A DNA stretch of 64,000 bases. Origin: Chlorokybus atmophyticus. Its lineage: Eukaryota > Streptophyta > Chlorokybophyceae > Chlorokybales > Chlorokybaceae. Position 1 is the stretch's first letter; every line of letters begins with the position of its first letter. The position numbers and the translations under genes are program-made. Location of the stretch: the NCBI GenBank assembly GCA_009103225.1, contig RHPI01002069.1:2346206-2410205 (forward strand), given 5' to 3'. This document shows positions 1 through 15,504 of the stretch, piece after piece. Below the pieces are notes generated by a model. The model was not told where the DNA came from. It saw nothing but the letters and a program-made list of their open reading frames with translations, and did no database searches.

Positions 1-326
1 GGTGCAAACGGGACACGGCCGCCTTGGTTGCGTCCCAACTCCTGACATTCTGCAACACAGATGCAATTGAGTCAGTCAGTGAGACCAACAAACCAAACCA
101 ATGCGCCAGCATACACAACATGTGCACATACCTGCATGTTGGGCAGGGCGTATCCCCACGTGAGGCCGGTGACGAAGAAGGGGAGGAGGAACGCGGCGAG
201 GATAACAGCGCGTCGCACGCGGGTTCTCCTCGTTGTGTTGATGCTGTGGTTGTTGTCCAACACTGCTGCTGCTGCCTCCATGTTGCTGTCCACTGGCCTC
301 ACCTCAACCACAACCTCCCCACCCAT
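1..326 (-). CDS. N-terminal part of a membrane protein (partial, unrecognised)
   Basis: Two exons can be read on the minus strand. Exon 1 (326-132) starts at ATG 326 and encodes 65 residues. An acidic and Ala-rich stretch is followed by a basic patch (TRRTRVRRA) and a hydrophobic segment (AVILAAFLLPFFVTGLTWGY) that looks like a first transmembrane helix. The exon ends in CAG followed by a GTATGT donor. A TGTGTTGCAG acceptor opens exon 2 at position 49 in the same phase (NVRSWDATKAAV...), and the gene leaves the window at base 1. The hydrophobic segment after Arg residues suggests an integral membrane protein or transporter. I do not recognise the family. An in-frame Met further upstream is not excluded. 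Confidence 0.5.
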
Positions 327-712
327 GCTGAGGCCCAGTGTGCGGTCACGGCCTCTCAAGCGTGTTAATCTGTGTGTAGCAGAGCAGGAGGTGGAGAAAG
401 CCACGCAGAAGAGGGACAAACGCAGTGTGTTATATCACTATGTATGTGTGCGTCGTGTGTGTCGCATGGAGTGTATGTGTCTGTGTCTTTGTCTCATAGG
501 CTGGTTCGCCTCTGGTGCAGTGCTTCCAACCTCACGAGAGAAGGTTGTAGGCGTGTGTGTCGACGACACAATGTCGCTCCTCTCTATGCTGGTGTGCCTA
601 CACACACAGTATCACTCTTGGTGACACTCTCACTCACTCTCACAGACGCAAGACAATGCACTATTGGTTATGTTTGTTCGTGACACTGTGAAGCCTGGCT
701 CGGGGGAGGTGT

Positions 713-1056
713 CACGTGACTTAAAAGCGGCGCCAACAAACTCGCGGGCAGTTTTCCGCCTCAAATTTGGCGTTTTGTGCAGGGATTGATCCGCCACCAC
801 CGCCAATCAATGCAATCAGGCCTAGCTCAGGCCTAGCTCAGGCTGCATCGCACGGTGCAACAGTTGCCACTCTTACGCACACTCTCACACTCACTGGCCA
901 GGATGCGACACGTGGCGTCCTGTCGGTTGAGGTTGAGTGTGTTTTTATATATCAAGCTTGCTACTGCCCTCCAAGTCACGTGACTCCCGCATCGCACGAC
1001 TTGCGGAGTGGCGATGCATCGTGTGGCGTGAATGCAACATACGTTTGGGTCACGTG
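713..1056. promoter_or_regulatory. Cluster of three CACGTG (G-box/E-box) palindromes
   Basis: CACGTG occurs at 713-718, 977-982 and 1051-1056. The first two lie in the longer palindrome GTCACGTGAC and the third in GTCACGTGAT. CACGTG is the core bound by bHLH and bZIP factors in plants and algae. The cluster lies 0.4-0.7 kb upstream of the minus-strand membrane-protein start at 326, so it could belong to that promoter. Function is inferred only from motif and position. Confidence 0.35.
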
Positions 1057-2817
1057 ATTGTTGGCACGAAAATAGGTGGCTGGCAGCCAGTTTGGCGGAT
1101 CATCATCAGTTCACGTCTTAGGTGATAACGCTTGATCTTGCGCTGTGATTTACAACCTATCTGTTACAGCACTCACACAGCTTGTAGGTATTGCTCTCGT
1201 AATGCCATGATGGATCTGGCATGTATGGCACCTATAATATGTAATCAATAAGGTTTATATATGTATATCAAAACCTTTGTGCCCCCGCTCCCCCCCTTCT
1301 CACCTCGCACCCCCCACTCTTACTTCGTTTACGCCACCCTCAAGGTGGATGTTGTGTCAGCAGCAATTGCACTTTGTCATTCACAATATTGTTTATACTC
1401 AATAACATTATAACCGCCATTTCATTCAATATCTATCGTATATAACATGAAATTCGCATAACTCGCATTCACGTTAATGATGCATTGCTAAGTGCAACAT
1501 CCTACTTGCGCACGTTAAGGTTCATGAAGTTACGATGCGTGGCATCAAGTTACAATACCACCCTCTTTCTTGGCCTCGTATGCTTCTATGCTCCAAGCTG
1601 TGATAAGCGTGCCATTATCCAAATGGGCACACATGCACATTGTGAAAAATTGCCATACTTGTTCGACTTTCAAACAACATTACCCACCAATAATAAATGC
1701 GCGTATCATTACTTCGTATGATAATATCACCGCATGAGCACAAGCATGTATCATGCATATAATATCGCGTAGCTTTCGCATTAACACTTCATATATACTG
1801 TAGTGCCGCGAAATCTTCGTAAAAAGTTGCGGCACAACTATTTAGTTTTTATTTCGGCAAAACGCCGCCTGATTATGTCAATCTAGTCAACAACCACAAC
1901 AATGCATGATTGTAGGTGGCAAATGTTTAATACAAAAGTTGTAACCGACACTGTCGTTATTTTACAAAAATTTCGTGGCACTACAATATTTCAAGGTATT
2001 GAAGTCTAATTACTAGTTAGGTTGTTTTGTTACATATCAATTAGCACTGATAATTAACATACGTGATGATCATTAACATTGACATAGATCATATATATAC
2101 AACCTCAAGCTTGAAGTTGTTCAAACATGTGTATAAGCATGCGATTTAGTAAGTTACATGCTTACAAGATAAGATCGGATTAAACAATTCACTTACAGAT
2201 GTTACAAACATATGATGTGTCTTATAAAATATAATCTCGTGTAGTGCGCCATAATCTTTATGAGTGTATGTTCTGCTATTGAGCCGCTTATAAAGATGCC
2301 AATGTGACAGCTTCAGAGATATATACTGTGTAACGTATCTCTCATGCGATGTCACATGTGCTTGATGTACTATTATATTGCAGTCATATTACAATTACAT
2401 CGAGTGCCACCAAGCAGCTGAGTATGGAAGTCGCTTGGTAAAACTCAAAGCCTTTCGATTCATGCACGTACGGAAGGTAGGCTTGATGAGCCGCTCATGA
2501 GCTGGAACGGGCTGTTGGAATCTGCCAAGATTCTGGGATTCCATGCATGTCTCTTCACTAGAGTGCGGGACATTCTGGGTATCGAGCACTTCGCCTTGCG
2601 TAACGCTTACGTAATCCACGGTACCAGACGTATCGCAGCAGAAAACCATTACTACGTCCTCCAAAGTTCCAAACCCCAAAATACAACGGAACCGCTAGCA
2701 GGCTCAACATAACCGAGTACCTCTAAAGGTTTGCTGGAAAAGTGGCAAAACTTGAGTCAAATTGTGCCTCTATCACAAACCCTCGGAATACAGTATATCA
2801 AGCTGCGGTGCGGCAGC
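1057..2817. other. Intergenic, AT-rich; includes upstream region of enolase
   Basis: No gene supported. The stretch is AT-richer than the flanking genes, with short poly-C/poly-T runs near 1284-1310. The open frames here are short and lack splice-linked partners or recognisable motifs. The last few hundred bases must contain the enolase promoter, but I see no clear TATA box. Confidence 0.5.
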
Positions 2818-5975
<3,158 letters not shown>

Positions 5976-7321
5976 ATACGTGGAGGTTTACTTAGTTGGC
6001 CTCAAGGTCTTCACTTGGAGGCAATAGCGCTCTGGCAGCAGCTGCTTAGCTGAGTGTGAATAACCATCATGCTGCTCGAGTAGATCATAGTTCGATATAT
6101 GGATGGTTTGCTGCTTCACAAGTTGACGGTTGGCTTGTGCAGTGTGATGAAAATGTCACAAGTTGAGCTGTCATCAAATTAAGGTTGTTGGCAGGTAGTC
6201 AACCAAACTGCAAGTTAACTTGGGCTGACTTTGATTGTGCTGCTGCTCTGCTCGGGATTGAAATAGTGCAGCTCTGTAGCAATGATGCACCAACATAATT
6301 GACTGTCCCATTCATCGGTTATTGCCAAAACAAGCCTGGCACATCATAATTGCATATCATTGCCTGGGTGCGGATGCATGCGGTTGCATATTCTGAAGTC
6401 AGGCTACATTAGCAACTAATTGCAGGCACTGTTATGTGGAGTACACCTGTAAATGTGTAGCAGGTGTATGCAGTCACCACTTGCCCTGCTCTTGTGAATG
6501 ATGAGCATGCGAGTGTCGGTAACAGCGCTAGCATAGCAGATCGCGTGTTCGACTGAGCTTAACCATGCCTGACATTGGCCATTGCCAGAGACGAGTTGGG
6601 GGGGGAAGGGGAAGAGGAGGGGGTAGGAGATAACGATTGCTTTATATTGGCTTTTTGCGCATCAACTTAGATACCAAGATACCACTGTAGCATCATACCG
6701 TGTGATGCATACGTGAGTGCTGACGAGTTCAAGGGATTTTTACTTTCATCTAGTTAACAAATTAACATGCAAAAGTCTTTCGCAGCATATGGTCTCCAAT
6801 TCACAATTGCGGCAAGTACGAGACTAACCTGAATGCATGGAGACAGCCGAAAACAAATGAATCATAAATGCTAATGGTAACAAATTAAATTGGCGAGTTT
6901 TTTTGTTTAAGGCATACTTGAGGACCAGATACTGATCAAGAGCATTTCATATCGAACAAGGGTAGGAGTTACACTTCTCTATGATGGTTGATAGAGACTC
7001 TATCAACCACATGTTTGGTTACATCAAGCTCTTGAACATCAGGATAAATGTGATCCTTATACCGGGGGAAGTCTGTAGTGCCCGTTGCGTATGCGGCGGC
7101 CCTCTCTACTTGCCACGGCGGCACTGCACTGCACAGCACTTCCCGCCAATAACCGACAACCGCCCCTGCCGCTGCCGCCGCTGCCGCCGCCGTCGTCGTC
7201 GTTGTCATCGTCGTCGTCGTTGTCGTAGTCAAGGAAGGTTCAGGTTGGAAAAGGTTGCTAGGACCAAGAGTCAGGGCGGCACTACAACCCCATCAGAGTG
7301 GCTCAAGCACCATCGCCGCTA
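5976..7321. other. Enolase 3' flank and intergenic region
   Basis: No gene supported. It contains the enolase 3' UTR (a TGTAAA motif near 6449 resembles the TGTAA poly-A signal used by green algae), a G-rich run at about 6597-6630 (GGGGGGGGAAGGGG...) with quadruplex potential, and the 5' leader of the next gene. Confidence 0.45.
7156..7231. repeat. Imperfect trinucleotide repeat (CCG/GTC-type)
   Basis: Run of imperfect CCG, then GTC/GTT/ATC triplets just upstream of the TXNDC9-like gene. It generates long poly-Ala, poly-Thr and poly-Arg shadow frames on both strands, which I do not accept as genes. Confidence 0.8.
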
Positions 7322-8287
7322 TGGCCGCTCCTGCCCAGGTGTGCTGCTGTGAGAGTTGTGCTGATGTAAAATACCTGTTATGTGTCAGTATGGACGTTTC
7401 AAACAATGCGGCAAACGTCATGAAAGGTAGTTGACTTGGAGTGGTTGGCATGTGAAGATATCTAAAGCAGTGTTGCAGTGTTGCAGTGCCCTCCTGCTTT
7501 GATTTCTTCTGGTTGGGTGGATTCAATGAAGCACTGAGTGACTGAATAACCAACCGAGTGAACGAGCATTTAAGCAAAGTTATTGAGTGCCATGCTCTCC
7601 ACAATCATGCACAAGGTGCAAATGCTTTTGAAGTGCTTATTATTGCATTCATTGATGCGTTGGTGATACATCCACAGTAGTACCGCTTGTTGCTGGCAGT
7701 ATTTTTGCTCTCAAGCAATTGGTGGGCTGTCAACATGAATACTGACGCTGCACGCAGCAACACTTTCGCTTCTTGTTGGTTTGTTGCTTTTTCCGATGCA
7801 ATTGCTGACTGAACATATGTGTGCCCGCGCGCGTGCGCAAGTTTGCACGTGCCGGTGCGTGTACCTGTACGTGTACTTGTGGGTATGTGTGCGTCTGCGT
7901 GCGCCTATCTGCGTGTGCGTGTACCAACACATCTGTGTTCCAGGGCGGTATGGACGCTGCTCTTCTGCACGTCGCTCACGCTGTGGAGCGCGCCGTGGAC
8001 GACGAGCTGGACCGCCTGAACGCCCTTGAGAGCAACGACGACGAGCTCGAGATGATGCGACAGCGGAGGATGGCGCAGATGCGGGACGCAGCCAAACAGC
8101 GACAGCAATGGCTCGCACAGGTGTGGCCATATGGGCATGCTTCATGTGGCATTTTTTTTCACATACGCTGCATATTATTGGAGCAACGCGCGCGCGTGTG
8201 TGTGTGTGTGTGTGTGCGCGCGTGCGTGCGTACTTGGTTTTGTTTGCGTTGGTGTCGGTCCCTCTCTTCGCATGCATGCGTGTGTGC

Positions 8288-8318
<31 letters not shown>

Positions 8319-9403
8319 TGTGTCTGCGCGCGTGTGTACGTTACGTGCACTGTGCTGGTTGACAGTACAGAGTCTGATCAGCGTCTCTTATATGATGTTC
8401 TACGGTTGCGTTGCTGATGGATCACTGTGATCAACTCACCGTGGCGCACACAATAGGGTCACGGAGTGTACTCGGAAATCCCGGAAGAGAAACTATTCTT
8501 TGCTGAGGTCAAGAAGAGCGAGCGCGTGGTCTGCCACTTCTACAGGGAAAACTGGCCTTGTAAGGTACACACGCGCAGACTCACACACGTGCGCACCGTC
8601 ATGCTGTGTGTTTTTGTCCTCATGTGCTTTGCTGCTTGAAGCAAATTATTCCATTGTAGCTGACTGTCATTGCGTGTCTCTGTATCTCACAGGTTATGGA
8701 CAAACATCTAGCAGATTTGGCGCCGCTACACCCGGAAGCACGGTTCATCAAGGTGTGGCAGTGCTCATATCATATGCTTATTGCATGTGTTCCACACTTG
8801 TGTGGTGAAGGTGCGCGCACGTGTGCGCTTACATGCGTGTGTGTAAGTGACGGTGTACAGCTGTGCAGATAAACGCAGAAAAGAGCCCGTACCTGTGCGA
8901 GAAGCTGAGGATATTCATGCTCCCAACCCTGGCGCTGATGAAGGTCAACAAAGTGGAGGATTACGTTGTCGGGTTTGATGAGCTGGGCGGCACAGACTCG
9001 TTCAGGTGACTGTTGTGTTCTTGTCGTATGCAACACAACATTTGACGTCTGTGTGTTGGACAGCATTTGCTCTTGCTGGAGCAATGTTTTTGAGCCAAAT
9101 TCTGGCTTGTTGCGCATGTCATTCTGGTTGTAACTATGTTGATGGTCGTGTGCGTGTTTCTAGATTGTGTAACATGCGTTTGTGGGCGCGCGTGTGAATG
9201 TTGTCTTCAATGATGCATTTATTTATTTTATCCATTGTTGCGTGTGCAGCACGGACATGTTGAGAGCGAGGATAGCACGCAGCGGAGTCATCAACTGGGA
9301 CGGCAACGCGCCCGAAGCTGATGGCGGCAAGAGCAGATTGAAAGTGCAAAGTAAACGCAACGTGCGGCAATCTGCTAATGCCAGTGATTCGGATGAGGAT
9401 TGA
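7322..9403 (+). CDS. TXNDC9: Thioredoxin domain-containing protein 9 / phosducin-like protein (PLP3 group)
   Basis: Six exons join in phase: 7322-7339, 7944-8120, 8457-8564, 8693-8752, 8869-9005, 9250-9403, giving 217 residues, close to the usual length of TXNDC9 (about 215-226). The N-terminal helical part (DDELDRLNALESNDDELEMM, then QRRMAQMRDAAKQRQQWL) leads into the thioredoxin-like fold: GHGVYSEIPEEKLFF, VVCHFYRENWPCK, VMDKHLADLAPLHPEARF, KSPYLCEKLRIFMLPTLALM, DYVVGFDELGGTDSF. The redox CxxC is absent, as is normal for this family. Members act as co-chaperones of the CCT/TRiC chaperonin in folding actin and tubulin. The acidic C-terminus ends SDSDED. The first exon encodes only MAAPAQ; that short start exon is inferred from a matching donor, acceptor and phase. 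Confidence 0.92.
8188..8340. repeat. Alternating (TG)n/(CG)n tracts in TXNDC9 intron
   Basis: Two purine-pyrimidine alternating tracts (about 8188-8232 and 8280-8338) made of CG and TG dinucleotides. Such sequence favours Z-DNA. Similar but shorter TG/CG runs occur in other introns of this window (7819-7930, 5505-5590, 11080-11120). Confidence 0.8.
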
Positions 9404-10565
9404 CTCGTTGTTTGTACTCTAGTCGTAGCTAGGTATCTTATGGATAGCTCCAATACTGTGATAACGGTCAAAACGATTGTTTCCCCCGTGCATGTTGGCC
9501 TTGTGCTTATGCGTGCAGGTGGCTTGTGCCGAGGTATGAGCATGGCACTGACTTGACGGAACATTGCCATGGCGATAAGGCTATGTGTGCATATCGCTTA
9601 TTGCGTGGTCTTGAGTGCGACCTGTGCTCCAGAATTTGCAAACATTGCTTGGGAAGTAAATGCTTGATAATGCTCAGCGCCATCGACTACTTAGAACCAC
9701 ATGCGCAATGCGTACATATCCACACTTGTGTTACAACTGTAAGATGCGCAAGCATGCTTCAAATTCATTCAAAAGTGTCGAGTGCCAGTACAGTTATCCT
9801 CAGTACTCAATGTACCAAACGATGCGCGCACTTCTGTCACAAACTTCGCTCCGCACTCTGCTACCCTTGCTGCATGCACACAGGAACACTCTGCTGCACT
9901 CCAGATAATCTTTTCGTAGGGACACCCTGCAACTGGCGTTTGCGTTGCTAGCACTGTGTGTACAGACAAACAACATTCCACACCGTTGCACATGGCTCCC
10001 TGCGTATGTTTCGCACAGAGTGTTGGTGATGCCGTTACCCCAGGGCCTGCACTGTGCTGCATGTATATACAGCGGCTTGTAGCCAGTCTCATTGTTTAAC
10101 GGGCCGTGCCGCGCTTTTTCAGTGCGAGGGAGTGAGTGGCGCGGCACGTGTGGTGTCCGGGTGACAGTGACTGGCTCAGAAACTGTTTCCGCGCCACTAT
10201 GAGTGGAGCGCCGCTACTCGTACGCCGTACGATTGCCAAATCGACGGCTAGGCACGCGGACGAGCAGTCCCACATGATTTGGTGTTTCGTGTGCTGACTC
10301 AAATTTGAAACCCAATGCAACCTGGCCTGTGGCACACCTCAAATGAGATGTAGCCCTCTCGAAAAGGCGTCGGAAACCGCTGAGAAACTACTTTTGCCTG
10401 GTGGGTGAGTTTCCGGCGGCTTGATCGCTCAAGCTGCGCCAGTTTCTGCCCAGACCATGGCAATAACGATGATCGTCGATCGATAACATCAGGATGGATC
10501 CCACGCCGTTAGCAGTTCAACACGGTCAGCCTGCCAAGCAGCGTGATCAGTAATCATAAACTAGT
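9404..10565. other. Intergenic, no gene seen
   Basis: 3' flank of the TXNDC9-like gene. Open frames are short, overlap on both strands and show no family motif or splice-consistent partner. Confidence 0.4.
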
Positions 10566-10775
10566 TTAGCTCAGCCCGTCACAGGTGTGACGGAAGCTTT
10601 CAATGCAGCAGACGGCTGTGACTTTTGGGCCGGCTGGAAGTTTCCGCGCGTAGACTTGTTCCAAGTCTTTGAATACTTGGCGGGTAGCGAGACAGTGATA
10701 GCCCTCACGCAGGGCAGAGACAGTGGCTAGCAGAGAGGCGGCGGCGGCGGCGGCAGCGGCGGCGGCGGTGGTCAT
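10566..10775 (-). CDS. Possible small or first-exon coding region, unrecognised
   Basis: A 69-residue frame starts at ATG 10775 with a poly-Ala leader (like the enolase start) and continues ...SALREGYHCLATRQVFKDL..., which has protein-like composition after the Ala run. It could be a small protein or the first exon of a minus-strand gene. I found no convincing downstream exon and do not recognise a family. Confidence 0.2.
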   Translation of the reverse strand: MTTAAAAAAAAAASLLATVSALREGYHCLATRQVFKDLEQVYARKLPAGPKVTAVCCIESFRHTCDGLS

Positions 10776-11668
10776 GGACGGAGAGGTGTAGGCGGACGTT
10801 TACCTTGACTAGCATCGTCGTGTGAGCCCTCCACCTCCCTTACAGAGCTCTGCATTCTGCACTGCAGGTAAGGTATGGGTTCTTCCCTCCCCACCGTGTG
10901 TGCTCAGCGTGCTGGTGCATGCTTGCATACATGGGTCAAGTGACATGCTTAGACAAATTGTGCTTGCAGTGTGCATATGTTTGCGGTCTGTCTCAAGGTC
11001 TAAGTGTGTGTACATGCTTGTGCGTAGGTGCTTGGTGTCAGCAGCTCCAGGTCAGACATGTGGATGGTTGCTGCTCTGTGGGCGTGTGTGTGTGTCAGTT
11101 TTTCTGTGCGTATGTACGTGCATAGGTGTGGTTGTGTCTGCACATAGGAGTGAGTGGGTTGGACGGTCATTGGTAAGCGCATGTGTGTTCATGTGTATAT
11201 GTATGTTGGTGTTTTGCGTGTGTACTTGCAGTTCTATTTGCTTGTTTATCTGCCTGTTGGTTGTGGGCTTGTTGGTGTTGTGTATTGGTATTGTTTGCGC
11301 TCTGTGCGTGCTCTGTGTTGTGTGCTTATGAGTCGCTGCATGTGCGCATACATATATTTCTCTGTGCCTGCAGGCGGGTCGGCCATAGAGTGACCTCACT
11401 CGCATTGCACCCATTGTTGGGTGCAAGTCCCGCGCATTGCTTTGCAGCTTGGGAGCGCATTCTTCTGACCAGCTTCCTTGCAAGTACCACACTGGGCGTC
11501 ATCCTCCGGTACGCCTCTCTTGCTTGTGCATGCTTTGATTGCTTACACAGGTGTGTATAGCGTTGTGTTGATGTTGTGTTGCTATGTTGCTATGCATATG
11601 TCGTATAGATGATGTATTGATGTCGTCCGTATGTGTTTGCCGCTGCGCTCTTGTGTGTTCATGCCTGC
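10776..11668. other. GT-rich intergenic or intronic DNA
   Basis: TG-rich sequence typical of introns in this window. No supported coding exon. The long frames seen here on both strands are low-complexity (Cys/Val/Leu-rich on +, Thr/His-rich on -). Confidence 0.4.
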
Positions 11669-11900
11669 CTAGTAGCACATTAGAGTCAAACTTGACAATA
11701 AAGTCATCTAAAGGGGTGGTGCCAGGATGGCCCGAGAAGTACAGCGCATGCATGTTGCCAATGGACTCGATGTAACGCGGGGCTTGGCCGACTAAGCCAT
11801 GGTAGCAAAAGTCGCTACCGTGAGAGGTTGCGTATTGCTTGTCAATGCTTGATAAGCTCTTCTTAGCATAATCCACAATAACCGGCATTACATTCAACCC
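11669..11900 (-). pseudogene. Coding-derived fragment, better preserved copy of a repeat pair
   Basis: On the minus strand an open segment reads ...VMPVIVDYAKKSLSSIDKQY, ATSHGSDFCYHGLVGQAPRY, IESIGNMHALYFSG... and has globular-protein composition. It is one of two related copies; the other (12209-12331) carries stops and a frameshift. The family is not recognised. It may be a fragment of a gene or transposon ORF. Confidence 0.35.
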
Positions 11901-12208
11901 GGGCTTAACTGCGATTTTATTTGCACATCTTGGTCCTTCCTGACCGGTAGAGCTTGCTTCCGTCCGGTCATGACCAGCCTTACCGGTCATGCCGCGTACT
12001 TTCCGCGGTGACTTGCCACGTTGCCGCGCGCAGGAGCGACCCTCCGCGGCGATATGAGCGACTTAACTTCACAATTAGTTATGTAATTATAGCTAACTGC
12101 CTTGGATTGTTTCCGACGATTGCGAAAATCTACCCACTCGCACGCAATTATTTGCGCCCGGTTGGACTTGATTTCACGACCTTTAGTATTTAAGCTCCGA
12201 TTATCAAT

Positions 12209-12331
12209 GTAATGGGGGGCTTGGCCGACCAAGCTATAATAGCAAAGTCGCTACCATGAGAGGTTGTGTCATGTTTATCAATGCTTCATAAGCTCACTTT
12301 TGCCTATTCCACATTAACCGGCATCACATGT
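12209..12331 (-). pseudogene. Decayed second copy of the 11.8-kb coding fragment
   Basis: Aligns with 11771-11893 over about 120 bp (shared GGGGCTTGGCCGAC, AGCAAA-GTCGCTACC, GAGAGGTTG, AACCGGCAT). Read in the same sense it gives VMPVNVE-stop-AKVSL-stop-SIDKHDTTSHGSDF, then a frameshift, so it is broken. The copies are about 440 bp apart in the same orientation. Confidence 0.5.
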
Positions 12332-13721
12332 TAAAGGACTAGCATGCACATGTAGCTGATGAAAGCATGGATACACATTAACAGAGCTACCGCCACCAGA
12401 GCACACAAGTCACAATACATGTATCTATTGCAAGTTATCCGCTGGCTCTTATACCAGCCAGTTATACACGTGTCTACATTTGCAAGCACTACGTAAGCTA
12501 TGCTCAGCCTTTTGCAACACTGTCTTTCTTACAAGATGCTTACCAACAAGCTCTCATGCGCTTTCTAAAGCTTAATCACACTGAGATACAAAGTATCTTC
12601 TAGGCACCTAGTATCAAGTCCGAATTTTGGCTGAGCGATGTCTTGCCAAGTCCGAAGTCCACGTGCTTCGCCTTACAAAGTCTTCTATTCTAGTGCGGAG
12701 GGGTTGATGCTGATCGTATGTAGGAATACTCTCAACAAGGCCACCGTAGTTGCAAGCAGGTGGGCTCTCGAGGACTGGGTTCTCACTCACGCAGATGCAC
12801 GATGAGAGAGTGTATGCAGCCTAGAGTGTCTGTGCTCTACCGGTGAACAACTCGCACATCATCTCACACACTGGTGCGCTATGTGCAAGCAAATGATGCT
12901 TACCCCCACTGTGAATATACAATCACTACTGCGATGAAGCAAGCAGCATTGGTGCTCACGCACTCACTTGAGCAAAAGCGGGTGAAATTGTGAGTCAACA
13001 AGCCGCTATCAAATGTAGCGCTATAACTACAGACCCTTGTGTGAGTGAAGATGGGTATATCTACTGCTAAGTGAGGTGAATGAATGTAGCAATACATTGA
13101 TGCCACACCCGGATGGTAACTGTTCACACCCGTGCCCGCAATGCGACCAAGATACACACACTGAGCAACAGTGCACACGCTGCAGACGCTGCACTTTCCC
13201 ACAGGTATGAAGGCTTTTTGGCAACTGGGACGGCTACCGTGTGCGGTCGCACCCCTTCACTTCAAAACAAGTTGTCTTAAAGTCTCGCTTAACACAACAC
13301 TCGCAGCATGCAATAGCAAACTTTACAACATAAGTTGCTATCACACTTTCTCATGTCGATGCGCTCATACTCACTCACAGTTTCACTAAGTATACAAGTA
13401 AACAGACTGTTTGCTTATAATATTGTATGAACACATGTGAAGCATTGGTCTAGCAAGCTTAACCGGTTCAAGGCCATTCGGTGGCTGTTCACTACTGAAC
13501 GGTCTAGTCTATATGGGCAAAAAGAGTATGTTCACGAGCAACGTGGTGAACTCACAACGGATCAGCTAAGATCGAGGGACCTCCAGGTCGGAAGTTCCAA
13601 GGTCTTGGCTGGATCGCGAGGCTGAGTGGTCGTGACTTTTAATGTATGGCTAGGACGTCGCGGGTGGAGGGTAGAAACTCTAATGTATCAGCTACGCGGA
13701 GTACCTACGACTGTGCTGGCA
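12332..13721. other. Intergenic, no gene seen
   Basis: No supported gene or RNA. Short frames only. The right part (13430-13720) borders the 3' end of the LINE remnant and may be its untranslated tail; that boundary is not visible. Confidence 0.4.
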
Positions 13722-14973
13722 TTACTCAGTGGTGGTGAAGGACTGATGCCAGTAGTGCGGGAGAGTCGGACTGGTTAAAGGCAATTGGTATGCCGGTAGC
13801 CCGGGAGACAGGTTGGATGTAGGCATACGCGAGGGGAATGAGCTCCTGGACGGTAAGCATGACCGCACCCATGTGCTAGAGGTGCTCCCCTGCAAAGACC
13901 GCCCCCTGTGCTGTGAGCCACGGCAGGGAGCGGTGCTTCCCTGTAGCAGGAGCTCCCCAAACCATCTGCCAGACATGGCTCCATGAAAGATCTGGATGAA
14001 GTAGACGCCAGTACCTGGGTCCTTGGACAAGTGGAAGCCTCGGCCTGCAAAGAACCCGCTAGGCGAAAAGAGTAATCCCACAGGGAGGAGACCACCGCGT
14101 TGATGGAAGAGGCTGACTGGAAGCATGAGCCTGGATCATTGTGGAGCCTAGAGAGTGGGGCCCGCCCAACTATAATCCACCCCGCATGCCTGGTTGACAT
14201 TGGAAGGTAAGCCAGTTTGGGGTGAAGGCAGCTGGAGGCTTAGCCCAACGAGCAGGAGGTGGTAAAACCCGCACACGGCGAAAAAATGCAGGATGAAAAG
14301 TGAAGCCCTCCTCCCCCAAGCATAGCACCAGACTCTGACCCTGTCAGTTCAAAGAGAATGCCATAACACCAGGAGCGAGTGCAGCTCGACACCAGAAGCA
14401 CTGCCTGCATGCTGCCATCAGCCTCCACCGGGCCCACCACTCCTTTGGGAGCTAGGGAGCTGCGACCCTGCCTCAAAAAGAGCACGCCGGGCTAAGGGGA
14501 CAGCATCCCACAGCAAAGTGAGGCGCCGCTAAGTAGCTACAGGGACCTAATAGCTAAGCTCATCTGCTGAATACGGTCGCAGCAAAATATTATCCCACAA
14601 GTCCCAGAGCCTTTAAAAAACCAGCTTTAGCCCACGGCTTGAGCAGGCGCCTGGAGGGACCCGAGCCCAAAACCCTGCCATCCACCGTCCGCAGCAGGGG
14701 GTTGAAGATTAGGTGCGGCACCACCTATACGTGGAGGGGAAGGTGAGCACAGGGGGGACCATTGCCTGCCAGGCCCGAAAAATAAGCTGCAAGTTTCGGG
14801 CCATGGTTGTGCACTTTCAGGCCAGAGGACAAAAGTGCAGCTGCAGGAGGCATCCACCTTGTGTCAGGATTTTGAGGGTCCGTCACCTAGGCCTCTAGCT
14901 GTCGAAAGTCAAGTGTTTTTCACGGTGCCCATGTGGGATCGAGCAACCTGGACGCCCACTTGGCAAGAAGAGC

Positions 14974-15225
14974 TTAAGTCCGCGATTCGGGATCCAAAAT
15001 ACGGAGCCCCTCGTCCGCATACGGCAAGCACGCCACCGCCCACATGACTCTGCCGCGAGCAGGGCCCTCAGAGTTCTTTTGTGTACACAAAAGACATGTG
15101 CGCCAGAAAAAGGTGCAATCCTTTCTAAGCTCGTGCAAGTCCTCTGCAACAGGCGCGGACATTGCTGCAACATACAAGAGACAAGACAGGATGGCATGGT
15201 TGGTCACCAATGCACGCCTCGTCAA
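14974..15225 (-). pseudogene. LINE ORF2 C-terminal fragment downstream of RT
   Basis: FWRTCLLCTQKNSEGPARGR, then VMWAVACLPYADEGLRILDP matches the general pattern (W...C.P..GGLGI.DP) that follows the reverse transcriptase in LINE ORF2. It is followed by stops and frame changes toward 13722. Confidence 0.6.
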
Positions 15226-15504
15226 GGAAAGCTAGTGCCCCGACCAAGTGTTGAAACGGCTTTGCACCTTGGCGAGGCCAGCTATTAACAACTGGGACTG
15301 TGGGATTGAGACCCCCATGAGGATTCCAAAAAGAGTAGCAGAGTCACCCCTCAAGAAGCCAATGCACCCCAATCAGGCGGAGAAAGCTTGGCTGTGCCTA
15401 GTAGAATCCCCACCGACTTGTTTGGACTGAGAGTAAAAATGCCAAGCAGTATGTAGCCATCACCGAAGAGAAGGCTGCATGCGCGGCAGCAGTTCATTGC
15501 AACA

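Noticed and set aside
2395-2712. Overlapping ORFs upstream of enolase on both strands
   Set aside because: They are opposite-strand overlapping frames with no motif and no consistent splice sites. I could not decide either is a gene.
7711-8430. Long frames on both strands over the TXNDC9 introns
   Set aside because: They are Cys/Val/Thr/His-rich translations of TG/CG tracts and of the real exon 2 in wrong frames.
11771-12331. Direct repeats as LTRs of a short retroelement
   Set aside because: They are only about 120 bp, strongly diverged, coding-derived, and enclose no primer-binding site, polypurine tract or retroviral-type ORF.
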